Origin: an uncultured Campylobacter sp.
Lineage (GTDB): Bacteria > Campylobacterota > Campylobacteria > Campylobacterales > Campylobacteraceae
Reading direction: 5' to 3'
Assembly: GCF_905373215.1 (NCBI RefSeq)
Contig: NZ_CAJPRT010000014.1
Span: 1 to 56,063, forward strand
DNA: 56,063 nt
Shown here piece after piece: positions 1 through 7,053 of this stretch (positions within the stretch are counted from its first letter, which is position 1; each line of letters begins with the position of its first letter). The notes beneath the pieces were generated by a model. The model did not search any database. It was not told the DNA's origin and worked only from the letters and a program-made list of their open reading frames with translations. A program made the translations under genes and the position numbers.

Positions 1-167
1 AGGTGCGCGACATACTGCGCCAAAACGGTAAAATTTACACTCAACTTAAAATCGACGAGGTTACGAACCTAGGTGCGGTCAAGATCCGCCTGCGTAGCCT
101 AAAAGCGACTATGATAGAGCGCGAAAGGCAAGGCGCGCAACAAGAAGCAAGAAAGGATGCGCGCTAA
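1..167 (+). CDS. C-terminal end of acyl-CoA dehydratase activase (partial, 5' end outside window)
   Basis: An open frame enters from the left edge (codons begin at base 3) and stops with TAA at 165-167. The last 54 residues include a YTQLKIDEVTNLGAVKIRLR segment that resembles the C-terminal part of the COG3580/DUF2229 portion of 2-hydroxyacyl-CoA dehydratase activases. The stop codon shares its last base with the ATG of the next gene, so the two are translationally coupled. In many bacteria the activase (COG1924), DUF2229 and COG3581 parts form one protein of about 1400 residues; here the chain is split at this junction. The assignment rests on this short tail plus the downstream neighbour, so it is moderate. 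Confidence 0.6.
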   Translation, partial: VRDILRQNGKIYTQLKIDEVTNLGAVKIRLRSLKATMIERERQGAQQEARKDAR

Positions 168-1384
168 TGTTTGCTAAATTTACGAAAGATATGAAAGCGA
201 CCCACACGATATTGATCCCCACGATGATCGATCCGCATTTTCGCTTTATGCAAGGCGTGCTGCGCGACGAGGGCTACAAGAGCGTCTTGCTCGGCGAAAA
301 TCGTCAAAATATCGTCGAGGAGGGGCTTCGCAGCGTGCATAACGACATGTGCTACCCCGCGCTGCTCGTCATAGGGCAGTTTATCGACGCGCTAAAAAGC
401 GGCGAGTTCGATACGCACAAAGTAGCGCTTCTCATCAGCCAAACGGGCGGCGGCTGCAGGGCGAGCAACTACATAAATTTGCTTCGCAAAGCGCTTGAGG
501 ACAGCGGCTTTAGCTACGTCCCCGCGATCTCGTTAAATTTCGGCTCGCTAGATGAGAATGAATTTAGCCTCGGCAAAAAATCGCTTCTAAAGCTCTTTGC
601 CGCGATATTTTACGGCGATTTGATGATGGGGCTGTATAATCAGTGCAAGCCCTACGAAAAGATCAAAAATCAAACGAATGAAATTTACGAACTATGCGCC
701 GAGCGGATCAAAAATTTGACTGATCAAAGATCGTTTTTCAATCTCAAGAAAAATTTCAAATTTATCCTCTCACAGTTCGCTAAAATCGAGCGTGACGATA
801 AGCCGCGAGTGAAGGTAGGCATCGTGGGCGAAATTTATCTCAAATACTCGCCCATCGGCAACAACGGGCTAAACGCCTACCTCATCCGCGAAAATGCCGA
901 GCCCGTAAATACGGGACTGATGGACTTCGTGCTTACCTGCATCTACGATGCGGTTTACGACAAGCAGCTCTACGGTAAGGGCGGCGTGGCGTATTACGGT
1001 TCGCTTGCGGTCGCTAAGGTAGTGGAATTTTTCCAGCGCATGATGATTAGGCAGATGAAGCGCTTCGGATTTCGCGCGCCGAGCCCATTTAGCGAGGTTC
1101 GCGCCGCCGCCGACGGCTACATCGGTCACGGCGTGAAGATGGGCGAGGGCTGGCTGCTGACGGCGGAGATGGTCGAGTTTATGCGCCACGGCATACAAAA
1201 CGTCGTGTGCGCGCAGCCCTTCGGCTGCCTGCCAAACCACATCATCGCGCGCGGAATGATCCGAAAGATCAAACAGAACTATCCGCAGGCAAACATCGCC
1301 GCTATCGACTACGACCCGGGCGCAAGCGCGGTAAATCAAGAGAACCGCATAAAGCTGATGCTTGCCAACGCAAATAGAAAGTAG
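167..1384 (+). CDS. 2-hydroxyacyl-CoA dehydratase-like protein (COG3581 type)
   Basis: 405 residues. The sequence matches the COG3581/HgdB-like C-terminal module of large 2-hydroxyglutaryl-CoA dehydratase activase proteins. Visible features are an N-terminal HTILIPTMIDPHFRFMQGVL segment, a cysteine in HNDMCYPALLVIGQF, a GGGCRASNY motif, and a late CAQPFGCLPNH motif. These conserved cysteines fit an iron-sulfur cluster-carrying dehydratase fold. It starts at an ATG that overlaps the TAA of the preceding activase fragment, so the two are one operon and probably one complex. The substrate cannot be read from the sequence. An alternative view is that it is simply the detached third part of a normally fused activase. 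No gene follows closely downstream. Confidence 0.75.
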   Translation: MFAKFTKDMKATHTILIPTMIDPHFRFMQGVLRDEGYKSVLLGENRQNIVEEGLRSVHNDMCYPALLVIGQFIDALKSGEFDTHKVALLISQTGGGCRASNYINLLRKALEDSGFSYVPAISLNFGSLDENEFSLGKKSLLKLFAAIFYGDLMMGLYNQCKPYEKIKNQTNEIYELCAERIKNLTDQRSFFNLKKNFKFILSQFAKIERDDKPRVKVGIVGEIYLKYSPIGNNGLNAYLIRENAEPVNTGLMDFVLTCIYDAVYDKQLYGKGGVAYYGSLAVAKVVEFFQRMMIRQMKRFGFRAPSPFSEVRAAADGYIGHGVKMGEGWLLTAEMVEFMRHGIQNVVCAQPFGCLPNHIIARGMIRKIKQNYPQANIAAIDYDPGASAVNQENRIKLMLANANRK

Positions 1385-1758
1385 CGCGCCGCATATCAAA
1401 AATGGCTTTGGAATTTTAAATTCTAAAGCCTGCCGTAAAATTTTAAAATTTAAAAGCAAGCTCGCGATGATGGTTAAATTTTGACGCGCAAATAGCTCGC
1501 TTCCTTCCGCGAAATTTCCTCGAGATTTTAAAATTTTAAAATCTTGGCAGCGCCATTGCGCCTATTTTGCCTTTTCCGTGCGTTTTGGCTTCAATTCTTG
1601 CGAAATTTCATCGGAATTTTATGGAAGTCCGCGCGGAATTCTACGCGCCGCCGCCATAGAATTCCACCGCAGAATTCTATTCCGCTGCGCCGTAAAATTC
1701 CACTCTCGTTAAGGCAAAATTTAATACAATCCGCTTTTAAATTTTACGAAGGAAGTTT
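1385..1758. other. Intergenic region dense in RAATTY words
   Basis: No gene is supported. I counted 16 AATT words by eye, 15 of them in the context RAATTY (AAATTT, GAATTT, AAATTC, GAATTC). A possible -10 box TACAAT (1725-1730) and a GAAGGAAG ribosome site precede the next gene. A 72-codon open frame from 1544 is made of these repeats and is not believed. Confidence 0.7.
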
Positions 1759-2388
1759 ATGAAATTTTGGATTTACGGCGCAGTTTTGGCGCTATGCTGT
1801 GGGATTTTTAGCGGATGTGCGAGTAAGAATTTGCCAGGCTACATGCAGGGGCGTGAGCATATCGTCGCAATGAGCGCGGCGTCTGGCGGTCAGCTGCGTA
1901 TGAGTGGCGAGATTTACGATTATGTATTTGATGCAAATCTTAGTGCCGTGCGCGCTAAGGTCGCGAGTCTGGCGTCGCTAAATAAAGACGCGATAAGGCG
2001 CAACGTAAGTATGCTCACGATCGACAGATACAACGAGGGCAGCGATGCCGCGTATATTCAGCACGAAATCGAGCTCGTAAAATACGATCTGCCGCTATCC
2101 GTGCAGGCTAAGCTGATGGACGACCCAGAGCAGCTGGAGCCCGCGTATAGTTCTACGTTTCGCTACTCTTATCTGATCGAAGGCAAATATTTTAAGCGCT
2201 TAAAAGATCACGACGAGCTGCGCAGATCGCACCGCCTAAGCGTACCGATCGAATACCCCGCGCGTATAGCGGTCGATAGCGGGATCAAAAGCGAGCGCGA
2301 CGCGAAAATGGATACCGACATACAAGGGCTCATCGTGATGCCGCTAATGATGCCAGTGCTGCTTTTAGGCAGTATCCTAAGCGGCTGA
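1759..2388 (+). CDS. Putative lipoprotein, unknown function
   Basis: 209 residues. The N-terminus is a lipoprotein signal: MKFWIYGAVLALCCGIFSGC with the lipobox FSGC, so Cys-20 would be lipidated and the protein exported to the envelope. The mature part has mixed charged and polar residues, and the protein ends with a hydrophobic stretch rich in Met and Leu (about residues 190-206) that could be a second membrane contact. I do not recognise a family. The start is well supported by a GAAGGAAG ribosome site seven bases upstream and a TACAAT -10-like box at 1725-1730. It stands alone between the dehydratase gene and a tRNA on the other strand, so context gives no hint of role. Confidence 0.75.
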   Translation: MKFWIYGAVLALCCGIFSGCASKNLPGYMQGREHIVAMSAASGGQLRMSGEIYDYVFDANLSAVRAKVASLASLNKDAIRRNVSMLTIDRYNEGSDAAYIQHEIELVKYDLPLSVQAKLMDDPEQLEPAYSSTFRYSYLIEGKYFKRLKDHDELRRSHRLSVPIEYPARIAVDSGIKSERDAKMDTDIQGLIVMPLMMPVLLLGSILSG

Positions 2389-2439
2389 AATCAGCTGAAT
2401 CACGGAAGTGAAATTTAATTGATTTAAATTCTAAGGTAG

Positions 2440-2530
2440 TGGCGGACAGAGAGGGATTTGAACCCTCGAGCCCCGGTTAGAAGCTGCACCCTTAGCAGGG
2501 GTGTGGTTTCGGCCACTCACCCATCTGTCC
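2440..2530 (-). tRNA. tRNA-Ser (anticodon GCT)
   Basis: Reading the minus strand from 2530 gives a 7-bp acceptor stem (GGACAGA with TCTGTCC), a TGGGTGAGTGGCCGAAACC D-arm, an anticodon stem CACCC/GGGTG around loop CTGCTAA, a long variable arm typical of class II tRNAs, the T-arm GAGGGTTCAAATCCCTC, and an encoded GCCA 3' end. The anticodon is GCT, which reads the serine codons AGC and AGT. The 91-nt length including CCA fits tRNA-Ser. It is isolated, with no other tRNA nearby. Confidence 0.97.
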
Positions 2531-3136
2531 ACAAAAAGAAATCGCATTATACATAACTAATCTAATAATGGGCTTAAAAATTAGCTCAGTCCGCGGAATT
2601 TATCACCTCGCGGATATTTGAGCTGGCGGCACAAAGAGCTATAATGAGTCAAAACATCCGGCGGAGATAATTTATACTTGCTTACACAGCTTATGCGAAA
2701 CTTAAAACTTATGCGAGCTTTTAAAGTCTGTGCGAGCAAAAAATTCGCGTCCATGCGTTATTTTGCAGCAAAATTTTAAAATTTAAATTCAGTCGGGCGC
2801 GAATTTTAAAATCCGGCTTACAAACAAAATTTCAAAACCCCGTGTAAGCGCAAGATTTTAGGATTTTACGATCTGCGTAATTCTGAAATTTTAAGCATAT
2901 TTAAGCTTTAAAATTTAGAAAATTTCAAAGCTTAAAAATTTCAATAATTTTGGTTGTGAGGATTTTAAAATTCCAAATTTTAAAATTGATGACACTCTAA
3001 GATCTCGCAAATATAAAAATCTTTAAAATTCTAAGAATTCCAAAGGCTATAAATTCTAAAATTTCAATATCAATCGGATTCTAAAACCCCGTTAGCTAAA
3101 GCGTTTTAAATTCCAAGAATTCCAAATATGTGCGAT
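2531..3136. other. 606-bp intergenic region
   Basis: No gene seen. The stretch is AT-rich with many AAATTT/AAATTC words. It lies upstream of the minus-strand tRNA-Ser and downstream of the minus-strand bactofilin gene. I see no clear terminator hairpin. Confidence 0.6.
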
Positions 3137-3553
3137 TTATTCGCCTAGAGCTTTGTCGATGAGCTTGACGTCTTCGCTTGCGCTGCCGTCGATGACTAGG
3201 GCTTGATCGCCGCCACTTACAGCGCTTTTTCCGTTAAATTTTGCGCCGACTTCGATGCCGAAGCTTTGCGATAGCACGTCGCCTACGAGCACACCGCCGC
3301 CTAGCAGCTCGACGAGCTCGGCTTCGATATTGCCGAAAAATTTGCCGCTGATTACGATATGTTTGGCTCTAATCGAGCCGCGCGCGGTACCGTTTTTACC
3401 GATGACGACGGTGTTATCGGAGATCACGTCGCCTTCGACATTGCCATCGATATGCAAAATGCACGACAGGTGCAGCTCTCCTTTGATGAGCGTGCCTGAC
3501 GAGATTATTGTTGTTTGAGCGGTGTTTGCATCGCCTTTATTAAAGATTGCCAT
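3137..3553 (-). CDS. ccmA: Bactofilin cytoskeletal protein (CcmA-like)
   Basis: 138 residues. Bactofilins self-assemble without nucleotide into filaments of a right-handed beta-helix. The MAIFNK start, the TIISSGTLIKGELHLSCILH segment and the repeated short beta-strand motifs (IDGNVEGDV, VVIGKNGTARGSIRA, IVISGKFFGNIEAE) are the bactofilin pattern, with a short polar tail. The gene follows a membrane-anchored M23 endopeptidase and its start lies 49 bp inside that gene. In Helicobacter pylori the equivalent pair CcmA/Csd1 sets helical cell shape by localising peptidoglycan cross-link trimming. A cell-shape role here is inferred from family and context. The length is close to the H. pylori protein. 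Confidence 0.9.
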   Translation of the reverse strand: MAIFNKGDANTAQTTIISSGTLIKGELHLSCILHIDGNVEGDVISDNTVVIGKNGTARGSIRAKHIVISGKFFGNIEAELVELLGGGVLVGDVLSQSFGIEVGAKFNGKSAVSGGDQALVIDGSASEDVKLIDKALGE

Positions 3554-4422
3554 GGGACATCTTCCTCCTTAGTAAAAATTTCTTTGTAATTTTTTTCGTT
3601 CCAGTTGATGAAATTTAGCGGATCTAGCGGCAGCTGTAAAAATCTAATCTCGTAGTGCAGATGGGGCCCGGTGCTAAGCCCGGTGTTACCGCTAAAAGCG
3701 ATAAGATCGCCTTTGTTTACAAACTCGCCTACTTTGCGAGTTAAGTTTGAATCCAAATGCGCATATCGTGTCGTAAAGCCGTAATTATGTCGGATCTCGA
3801 CTAGATTGCCGTAGCCCGTAGCACCCGCGCCGCTGTATTGGATGATACCATCTGCAGGTGCGTATATAGGCGTTTTAGGCGGCGTACGTAGATCAACGCC
3901 CGGGTGAAACTGCTTGCGCTTTAAGATGGGATGGTTGCGCCAGCCGAATTTCTCGCTGAGCTGATGAGTGCGCATGACTCTGCCGTTTGGGATCTGCATA
4001 AAAATTTCTTTTATCAGCGCGTCGGAGAATTTTTCGTTGATGATCTTTTGCGCGCGCTCTTTGATCTCTTGTTCGGAAGTGGGCTTGATGTGAGATAAGC
4101 GGTCGATCGCGCGCTCATCTTCCTCAGGATCAAGCCCAAACTGATGCTCCAAATCCGAAATTTTACCCTCGATGGCTTCAAATTCCATTTGACTTGCCGC
4201 GATACCGTCGCGAAGTTTTTGATTTAGCTCGTTAAGCTCGGTTTTGGTTCGCGAAAGGCTGTCGATTTTAGAGCCCAGGTACCTGATATATAGCGCACCC
4301 GTGACAAAAACGGTAAAAACAAATAGTACCAAATATAACGCGATCTTTTTGATGATTTGCGAGAGCAAAAAATTCCTAGAGCCGTTAAGGTCGGTTATGG
4401 TTATCATAAATTTGTTTTTCAT
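3505..4422 (-). CDS. csd1: M23 (LytM) peptidoglycan endopeptidase, Csd1-like
   Basis: 305 residues. A short cytoplasmic N-terminus is followed by one membrane segment (about residues 27-48), a coiled-coil-like region (about 50-95) and a periplasmic M23 metallopeptidase domain (about 150-275). The zinc ligands of the family are visible: H173 and D177 in HPGVDLR, H222 in YAHLD, and H256 in GPHLHYEI. Such enzymes cut peptide cross-links in the cell wall. Its 3' end overlaps the bactofilin gene, the same partnership as Csd1-CcmA in Helicobacter. The start is uncertain: no good ribosome site precedes ATG 4422 or ATG 4407, and a TATAAT box lies only eight bases upstream of 4422. Confidence 0.9.
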   Translation of the reverse strand: MKNKFMITITDLNGSRNFLLSQIIKKIALYLVLFVFTVFVTGALYIRYLGSKIDSLSRTKTELNELNQKLRDGIAASQMEFEAIEGKISDLEHQFGLDPEEDERAIDRLSHIKPTSEQEIKERAQKIINEKFSDALIKEIFMQIPNGRVMRTHQLSEKFGWRNHPILKRKQFHPGVDLRTPPKTPIYAPADGIIQYSGAGATGYGNLVEIRHNYGFTTRYAHLDSNLTRKVGEFVNKGDLIAFSGNTGLSTGPHLHYEIRFLQLPLDPLNFINWNEKNYKEIFTKEEDVPWQSLIKAMQTPLKQQ

Positions 4423-4430
4423 AATGCGGC

Positions 4431-4436
4431 ATTATA
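4431..4436 (-). promoter_or_regulatory. Possible -10 box for csd1-ccmA
   Basis: Minus-strand TATAAT within the palindrome CATTATAATG (4430-4439). It sits only eight bases before the proposed ATG at 4422, implying a leaderless or nearly leaderless message, or that translation starts further in. Confidence 0.4.
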
Positions 4437-4529
4437 ATGCAGCATAGCTGAAATTTCAAAAAAATTGTAGATAAATTTAAAAGCTATTTAATTTCAAAAT
4501 TTCACTAAAAGATAAAATTTATTACTTAG

Positions 4530-4562
4530 TATAATTATAATTTAAGAAAATCTTGCTATAAT
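4530..4562 (+). promoter_or_regulatory. dps promoter with an overlapping palindrome
   Basis: A consensus TATAAT -10 box lies at 4557-4562, followed by an AAAGGAGA ribosome site before the dps ATG. A perfect palindrome TATAATTATA (4530-4539) occupies the -35 zone. AT-rich palindromes of this kind are bound by Fur/PerR repressors, which control dps-type genes in related bacteria, so it is a candidate operator. This is inference from position and symmetry. Confidence 0.45.
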
Positions 4563-4590
4563 TACAGCAATTTTAAATAAAGGAGACACA

Positions 4591-5034
4591 ATGTCAAAAA
4601 CAGTAAAACAACTAAACAAACTTCAGGCGGACGCTCATGCGTTCTTTGTTGCATTCCACGATTATCATTGGAATGTTAAGGGCTTACAATTCGCGCAGGT
4701 TCACGCTTACACCGAGAAAGCATACGACGAAATGGGCGAGCTCTTCGACGATATGGCTGAGCGCGCACTTCAAATAGGTGGCAAAGCCGTAACTAAGGCC
4801 AAGGATCTAATTGAGCTTTCAAAAGACGCTCCGATTAGCGTAAAAGATAGCTATAGTGTATCTGAGGTACTTGAGGATGTTAAAAAAGCCTATGAGTATT
4901 TGGTAAAAGAATTTAAAAAGCTTCAAGAAGTAGCCGAAGAAGAGGGCGACGATACGACTTCAAATATCGCGCAGGATCACTATGGCGATTATGAAAAACG
5001 CCTATGGATGCTAAGCTCAATGCTAAGCAAATAA
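4591..5034 (+). CDS. dps: Dps/NapA ferritin-like DNA-protection protein
   Basis: 147 residues, a full-length Dps. Such proteins form a 12-mer shell that oxidises Fe(II) with hydrogen peroxide and stores the iron, protecting DNA in stress. The intersubunit ferroxidase signature is present: H26 in YHWNVKG, H38, D46 in AYDEMGE and E57 in DDMAERA. The gene is monocistronic, with its own promoter upstream and a palindromic hairpin downstream. Codon use is that of a highly expressed gene. The family call is secure; peroxide or iron control is suggested only by the operator-like palindrome. Confidence 0.96.
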   Translation: MSKTVKQLNKLQADAHAFFVAFHDYHWNVKGLQFAQVHAYTEKAYDEMGELFDDMAERALQIGGKAVTKAKDLIELSKDAPISVKDSYSVSEVLEDVKKAYEYLVKEFKKLQEVAEEEGDDTTSNIAQDHYGDYEKRLWMLSSMLSK

Positions 5035-5570
5035 TCCTTGCAAATCCTTTCAAAATTATTAGGGGCATATGCCCCTAAAATCCATTAAAGTTAATATTGA
5101 AATTTCAAAAAATTTTAAAATTCTAAGATTATAATTTCACGCTAAAATTTTAAATTATGCTTGAAAACTGAAGCTAAATCGCTCATTCAAAGCAAAATTC
5201 ATGTAGGTTTTAAATTTAATATCGTTGAAATCTAACTCATTCGCCATGTAAAAGTATAACTCTTTTTATAAAGCTCGGTTTTATTTAAAATTTCCTTGCC
5301 GATTTCAAATTTCATAGCCGTAAAAATTCTAAAAGCCAAGGCTTTGTAGCTAAAGAGTGGCATTTGCTAAGAGATCGTCTGTGATAAATTTATATTTCTT
5401 TTTAACGTCTGATGATAAATTTTAGCTTGTAGTTTTACTATTTTGATTATTTTTAAAACCTCGGTGCTTATAAATGAAGCGGAATTTTAAAAATTTCAGA
5501 GAATTTCGCAAATTCCGTAAAATTTTGCAATTTCACGGAATTTTAGTTTTTATAGAATTAAGCTCTAGCC
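5035..5570. other. 536-bp intergenic region
   Basis: Between the convergent genes dps and hinT. Apart from the dps hairpin I see no gene or RNA. It carries many RAATTY words. Confidence 0.6.
5060..5077 (+). terminator. Hairpin after dps
   Basis: Perfect 18-bp palindrome TAGGGGCATATGCCCCTA, 26 bases after the dps stop. It has no strong T-run on the plus strand, so termination may be weak. Confidence 0.5.
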
Positions 5571-5927
5571 TTAAAAATTCTCTTCGGTATTTCGGTCGCT
5601 GACGCGGTCCCACGGTAGCTTCATTCCGCCTAGGATATGAAAGTGCAGATGCATCACCTCTTGACCTCCGTTTTCGCCGCAGTTGCAAACGAGACGGTAT
5701 CCGCTCTTATCAAGCCCCATTTTGCGAGTTACTTCTTGGATAAAAGCGCTCATTTTACTCATCACTTCGGGAGGCGTTACTTGGAAGTTTTCGTAGCATT
5801 TTTTAGGGATCGCCAGGATATGGATCGGCGCTTTTGGGTTGATGTCGTGGAAGGCCAAAAATTCATCGTTCTCTAACACTTTGTTGCACGGGATTTCGCC
5901 GTTTACGATCTTTTCGAAGACGTTCAT
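5571..5927 (-). CDS. hinT: HIT-family nucleotide hydrolase (HinT-like)
   Basis: 118 residues. Histidine triad proteins hydrolyse nucleoside phosphoramidates and related AMP-lysine adducts. The triad HLHFH (H93, H95, H97) in EVMHLHFHILGG is intact, and the family N-terminus FEKIVNGEIPCNKVLENDE and an HDINPKAPIHILAIPKK strand are present. An AAAGGAT ribosome site precedes the ATG. It is divergent from pheS, the same arrangement I recall for the HIT gene and pheS in C. jejuni. The cellular substrate is unknown. Confidence 0.93.
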   Translation of the reverse strand: MNVFEKIVNGEIPCNKVLENDEFLAFHDINPKAPIHILAIPKKCYENFQVTPPEVMSKMSAFIQEVTRKMGLDKSGYRLVCNCGENGGQEVMHLHFHILGGMKLPWDRVSDRNTEENF

Positions 5928-6019
5928 TTTAGATCCTTTTATGAGGGTTGAAATTTAGCCGCGATTATAGCCAAAAAATCCAAACACGCAAATTTACCTA
6001 GCTTTTATCAAATTTTAAC

Positions 6020-6025
6020 TACAAT
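6020..6025 (+). promoter_or_regulatory. Candidate -10 box of the pheS operon
   Basis: TACAAT 33 bases before the pheS TTG start, followed by an ACAAGGAT ribosome site. Sequence context only. Confidence 0.35.
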
Positions 6026-6057
6026 CGCGCCATTAAATTTAACCACAAGGATAGAAT

Positions 6058-7053
6058 TTGCAAGAAATTAAAGCAAAAATCGACGCCGCATCGAGCTTAA
6101 GTGAGCTGGAAGCCGTGCGCTTGGAGCTTTTTGGCAAAAAAGGCATCATAACGGCACTTTTTTCCGAGCTCAAATCCGCAGCGCCCGAGCAGAAAAAAGA
6201 GCTTGCCGTAAGCGCGAATGAAAAGCGCGATTATTTCGGCGAGCTCATCGCTGCAAAAAGGGCGAGCCTGGAGGTGGCGGAGCAAAAAGAGGCGATGAAA
6301 AATGAAGCAACCGACGTCACGCTTTTTAACGAAAACGTATACTGCGGCGCGCTGCATCCGGTGATGGAGACGATGGATAAGATCATCGACTACTTCATCG
6401 CGCAAAATTTCAGCGTCGAAAGCGGCCCGCTCATCGAGGACGACTTTCATAATTTCGAGGCGCTAAATTTACCCAAATACCACCCTGCGCGCGATATGCA
6501 AGATACGTTTTATCTAAATGATGGGCGGCTGCTACGCACGCACACCAGCGGCGTTCAGATCCGCACGATGGAGAAATTTAAAGCTCCGCCGGTGCGTATG
6601 ATCGCCCCGGGCGCGGTCTTTCGCCGCGATATGGATCTAACCCACACGCCGATGTTTCATCAAGTGGAAGGCCTCGTAGTCGAGCAGGGAGACCGCGTGA
6701 GCTTTGCAAATTTAAAATACGTTTTAGAGGAATTTTTGCGCTATATGTTTGGAGACGTAAAGGTGCGCTTCCGCCCGAGCTTCTTTCCGTTTACGGAGCC
6801 AAGCACTGAGGTCGATATCAGCTGTATTTTCTGCCACGGCGAGGGATGCCGCGTCTGTAAGCAGACGGGCTGGCTCGAGGTGTTAGGCAGCGGCGTGGTC
6901 GATCCTAATGTCTTTAAAGCGGTAGGCTGGAAAAACGTCAGCGGATACGCATTTGGGCTCGGCGTGGAGAGATTTGCGATGCTGCTACATGGTATCCCCG
7001 ATCTGCGCTCGCTATTTGAAGGCGATATTAGATTATTGGAGCAGTTTAAATGA
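6058..7053 (+). CDS. pheS: Phenylalanyl-tRNA synthetase alpha subunit
   Basis: 331 residues, the normal length. The alpha subunit carries the class II catalytic core that joins phenylalanine to tRNA-Phe as part of an alpha2-beta2 enzyme in the cytoplasm. An N-terminal coiled coil (about 1-90) is followed by class II motif 2 (FRRDMDLTHTPMFHQVEG, about 188-205), an FTEPSTEVDI strand, a cysteine-rich knuckle at about 256-267, and motif 3 (GLGVERFAMLLHGIPDLR, about 300-317). It uses a TTG start, supported by the ribosome site upstream and by the family N-terminus. Its TGA overlaps the pheT ATG by four bases (ATGA), so the subunits are coupled. Confidence 0.97.
   Translation: MQEIKAKIDAASSLSELEAVRLELFGKKGIITALFSELKSAAPEQKKELAVSANEKRDYFGELIAAKRASLEVAEQKEAMKNEATDVTLFNENVYCGALHPVMETMDKIIDYFIAQNFSVESGPLIEDDFHNFEALNLPKYHPARDMQDTFYLNDGRLLRTHTSGVQIRTMEKFKAPPVRMIAPGAVFRRDMDLTHTPMFHQVEGLVVEQGDRVSFANLKYVLEEFLRYMFGDVKVRFRPSFFPFTEPSTEVDISCIFCHGEGCRVCKQTGWLEVLGSGVVDPNVFKAVGWKNVSGYAFGLGVERFAMLLHGIPDLRSLFEGDIRLLEQFK

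Noticed and set aside
869..1459. 196-codon minus-strand frame
   Set aside because: Shadow of the dehydratase-like gene, which has clear family motifs.
1544..1762. 72-codon frame before the lipoprotein
   Set aside because: Made of RAATTY-rich intergenic DNA, no ribosome site, no family resemblance.
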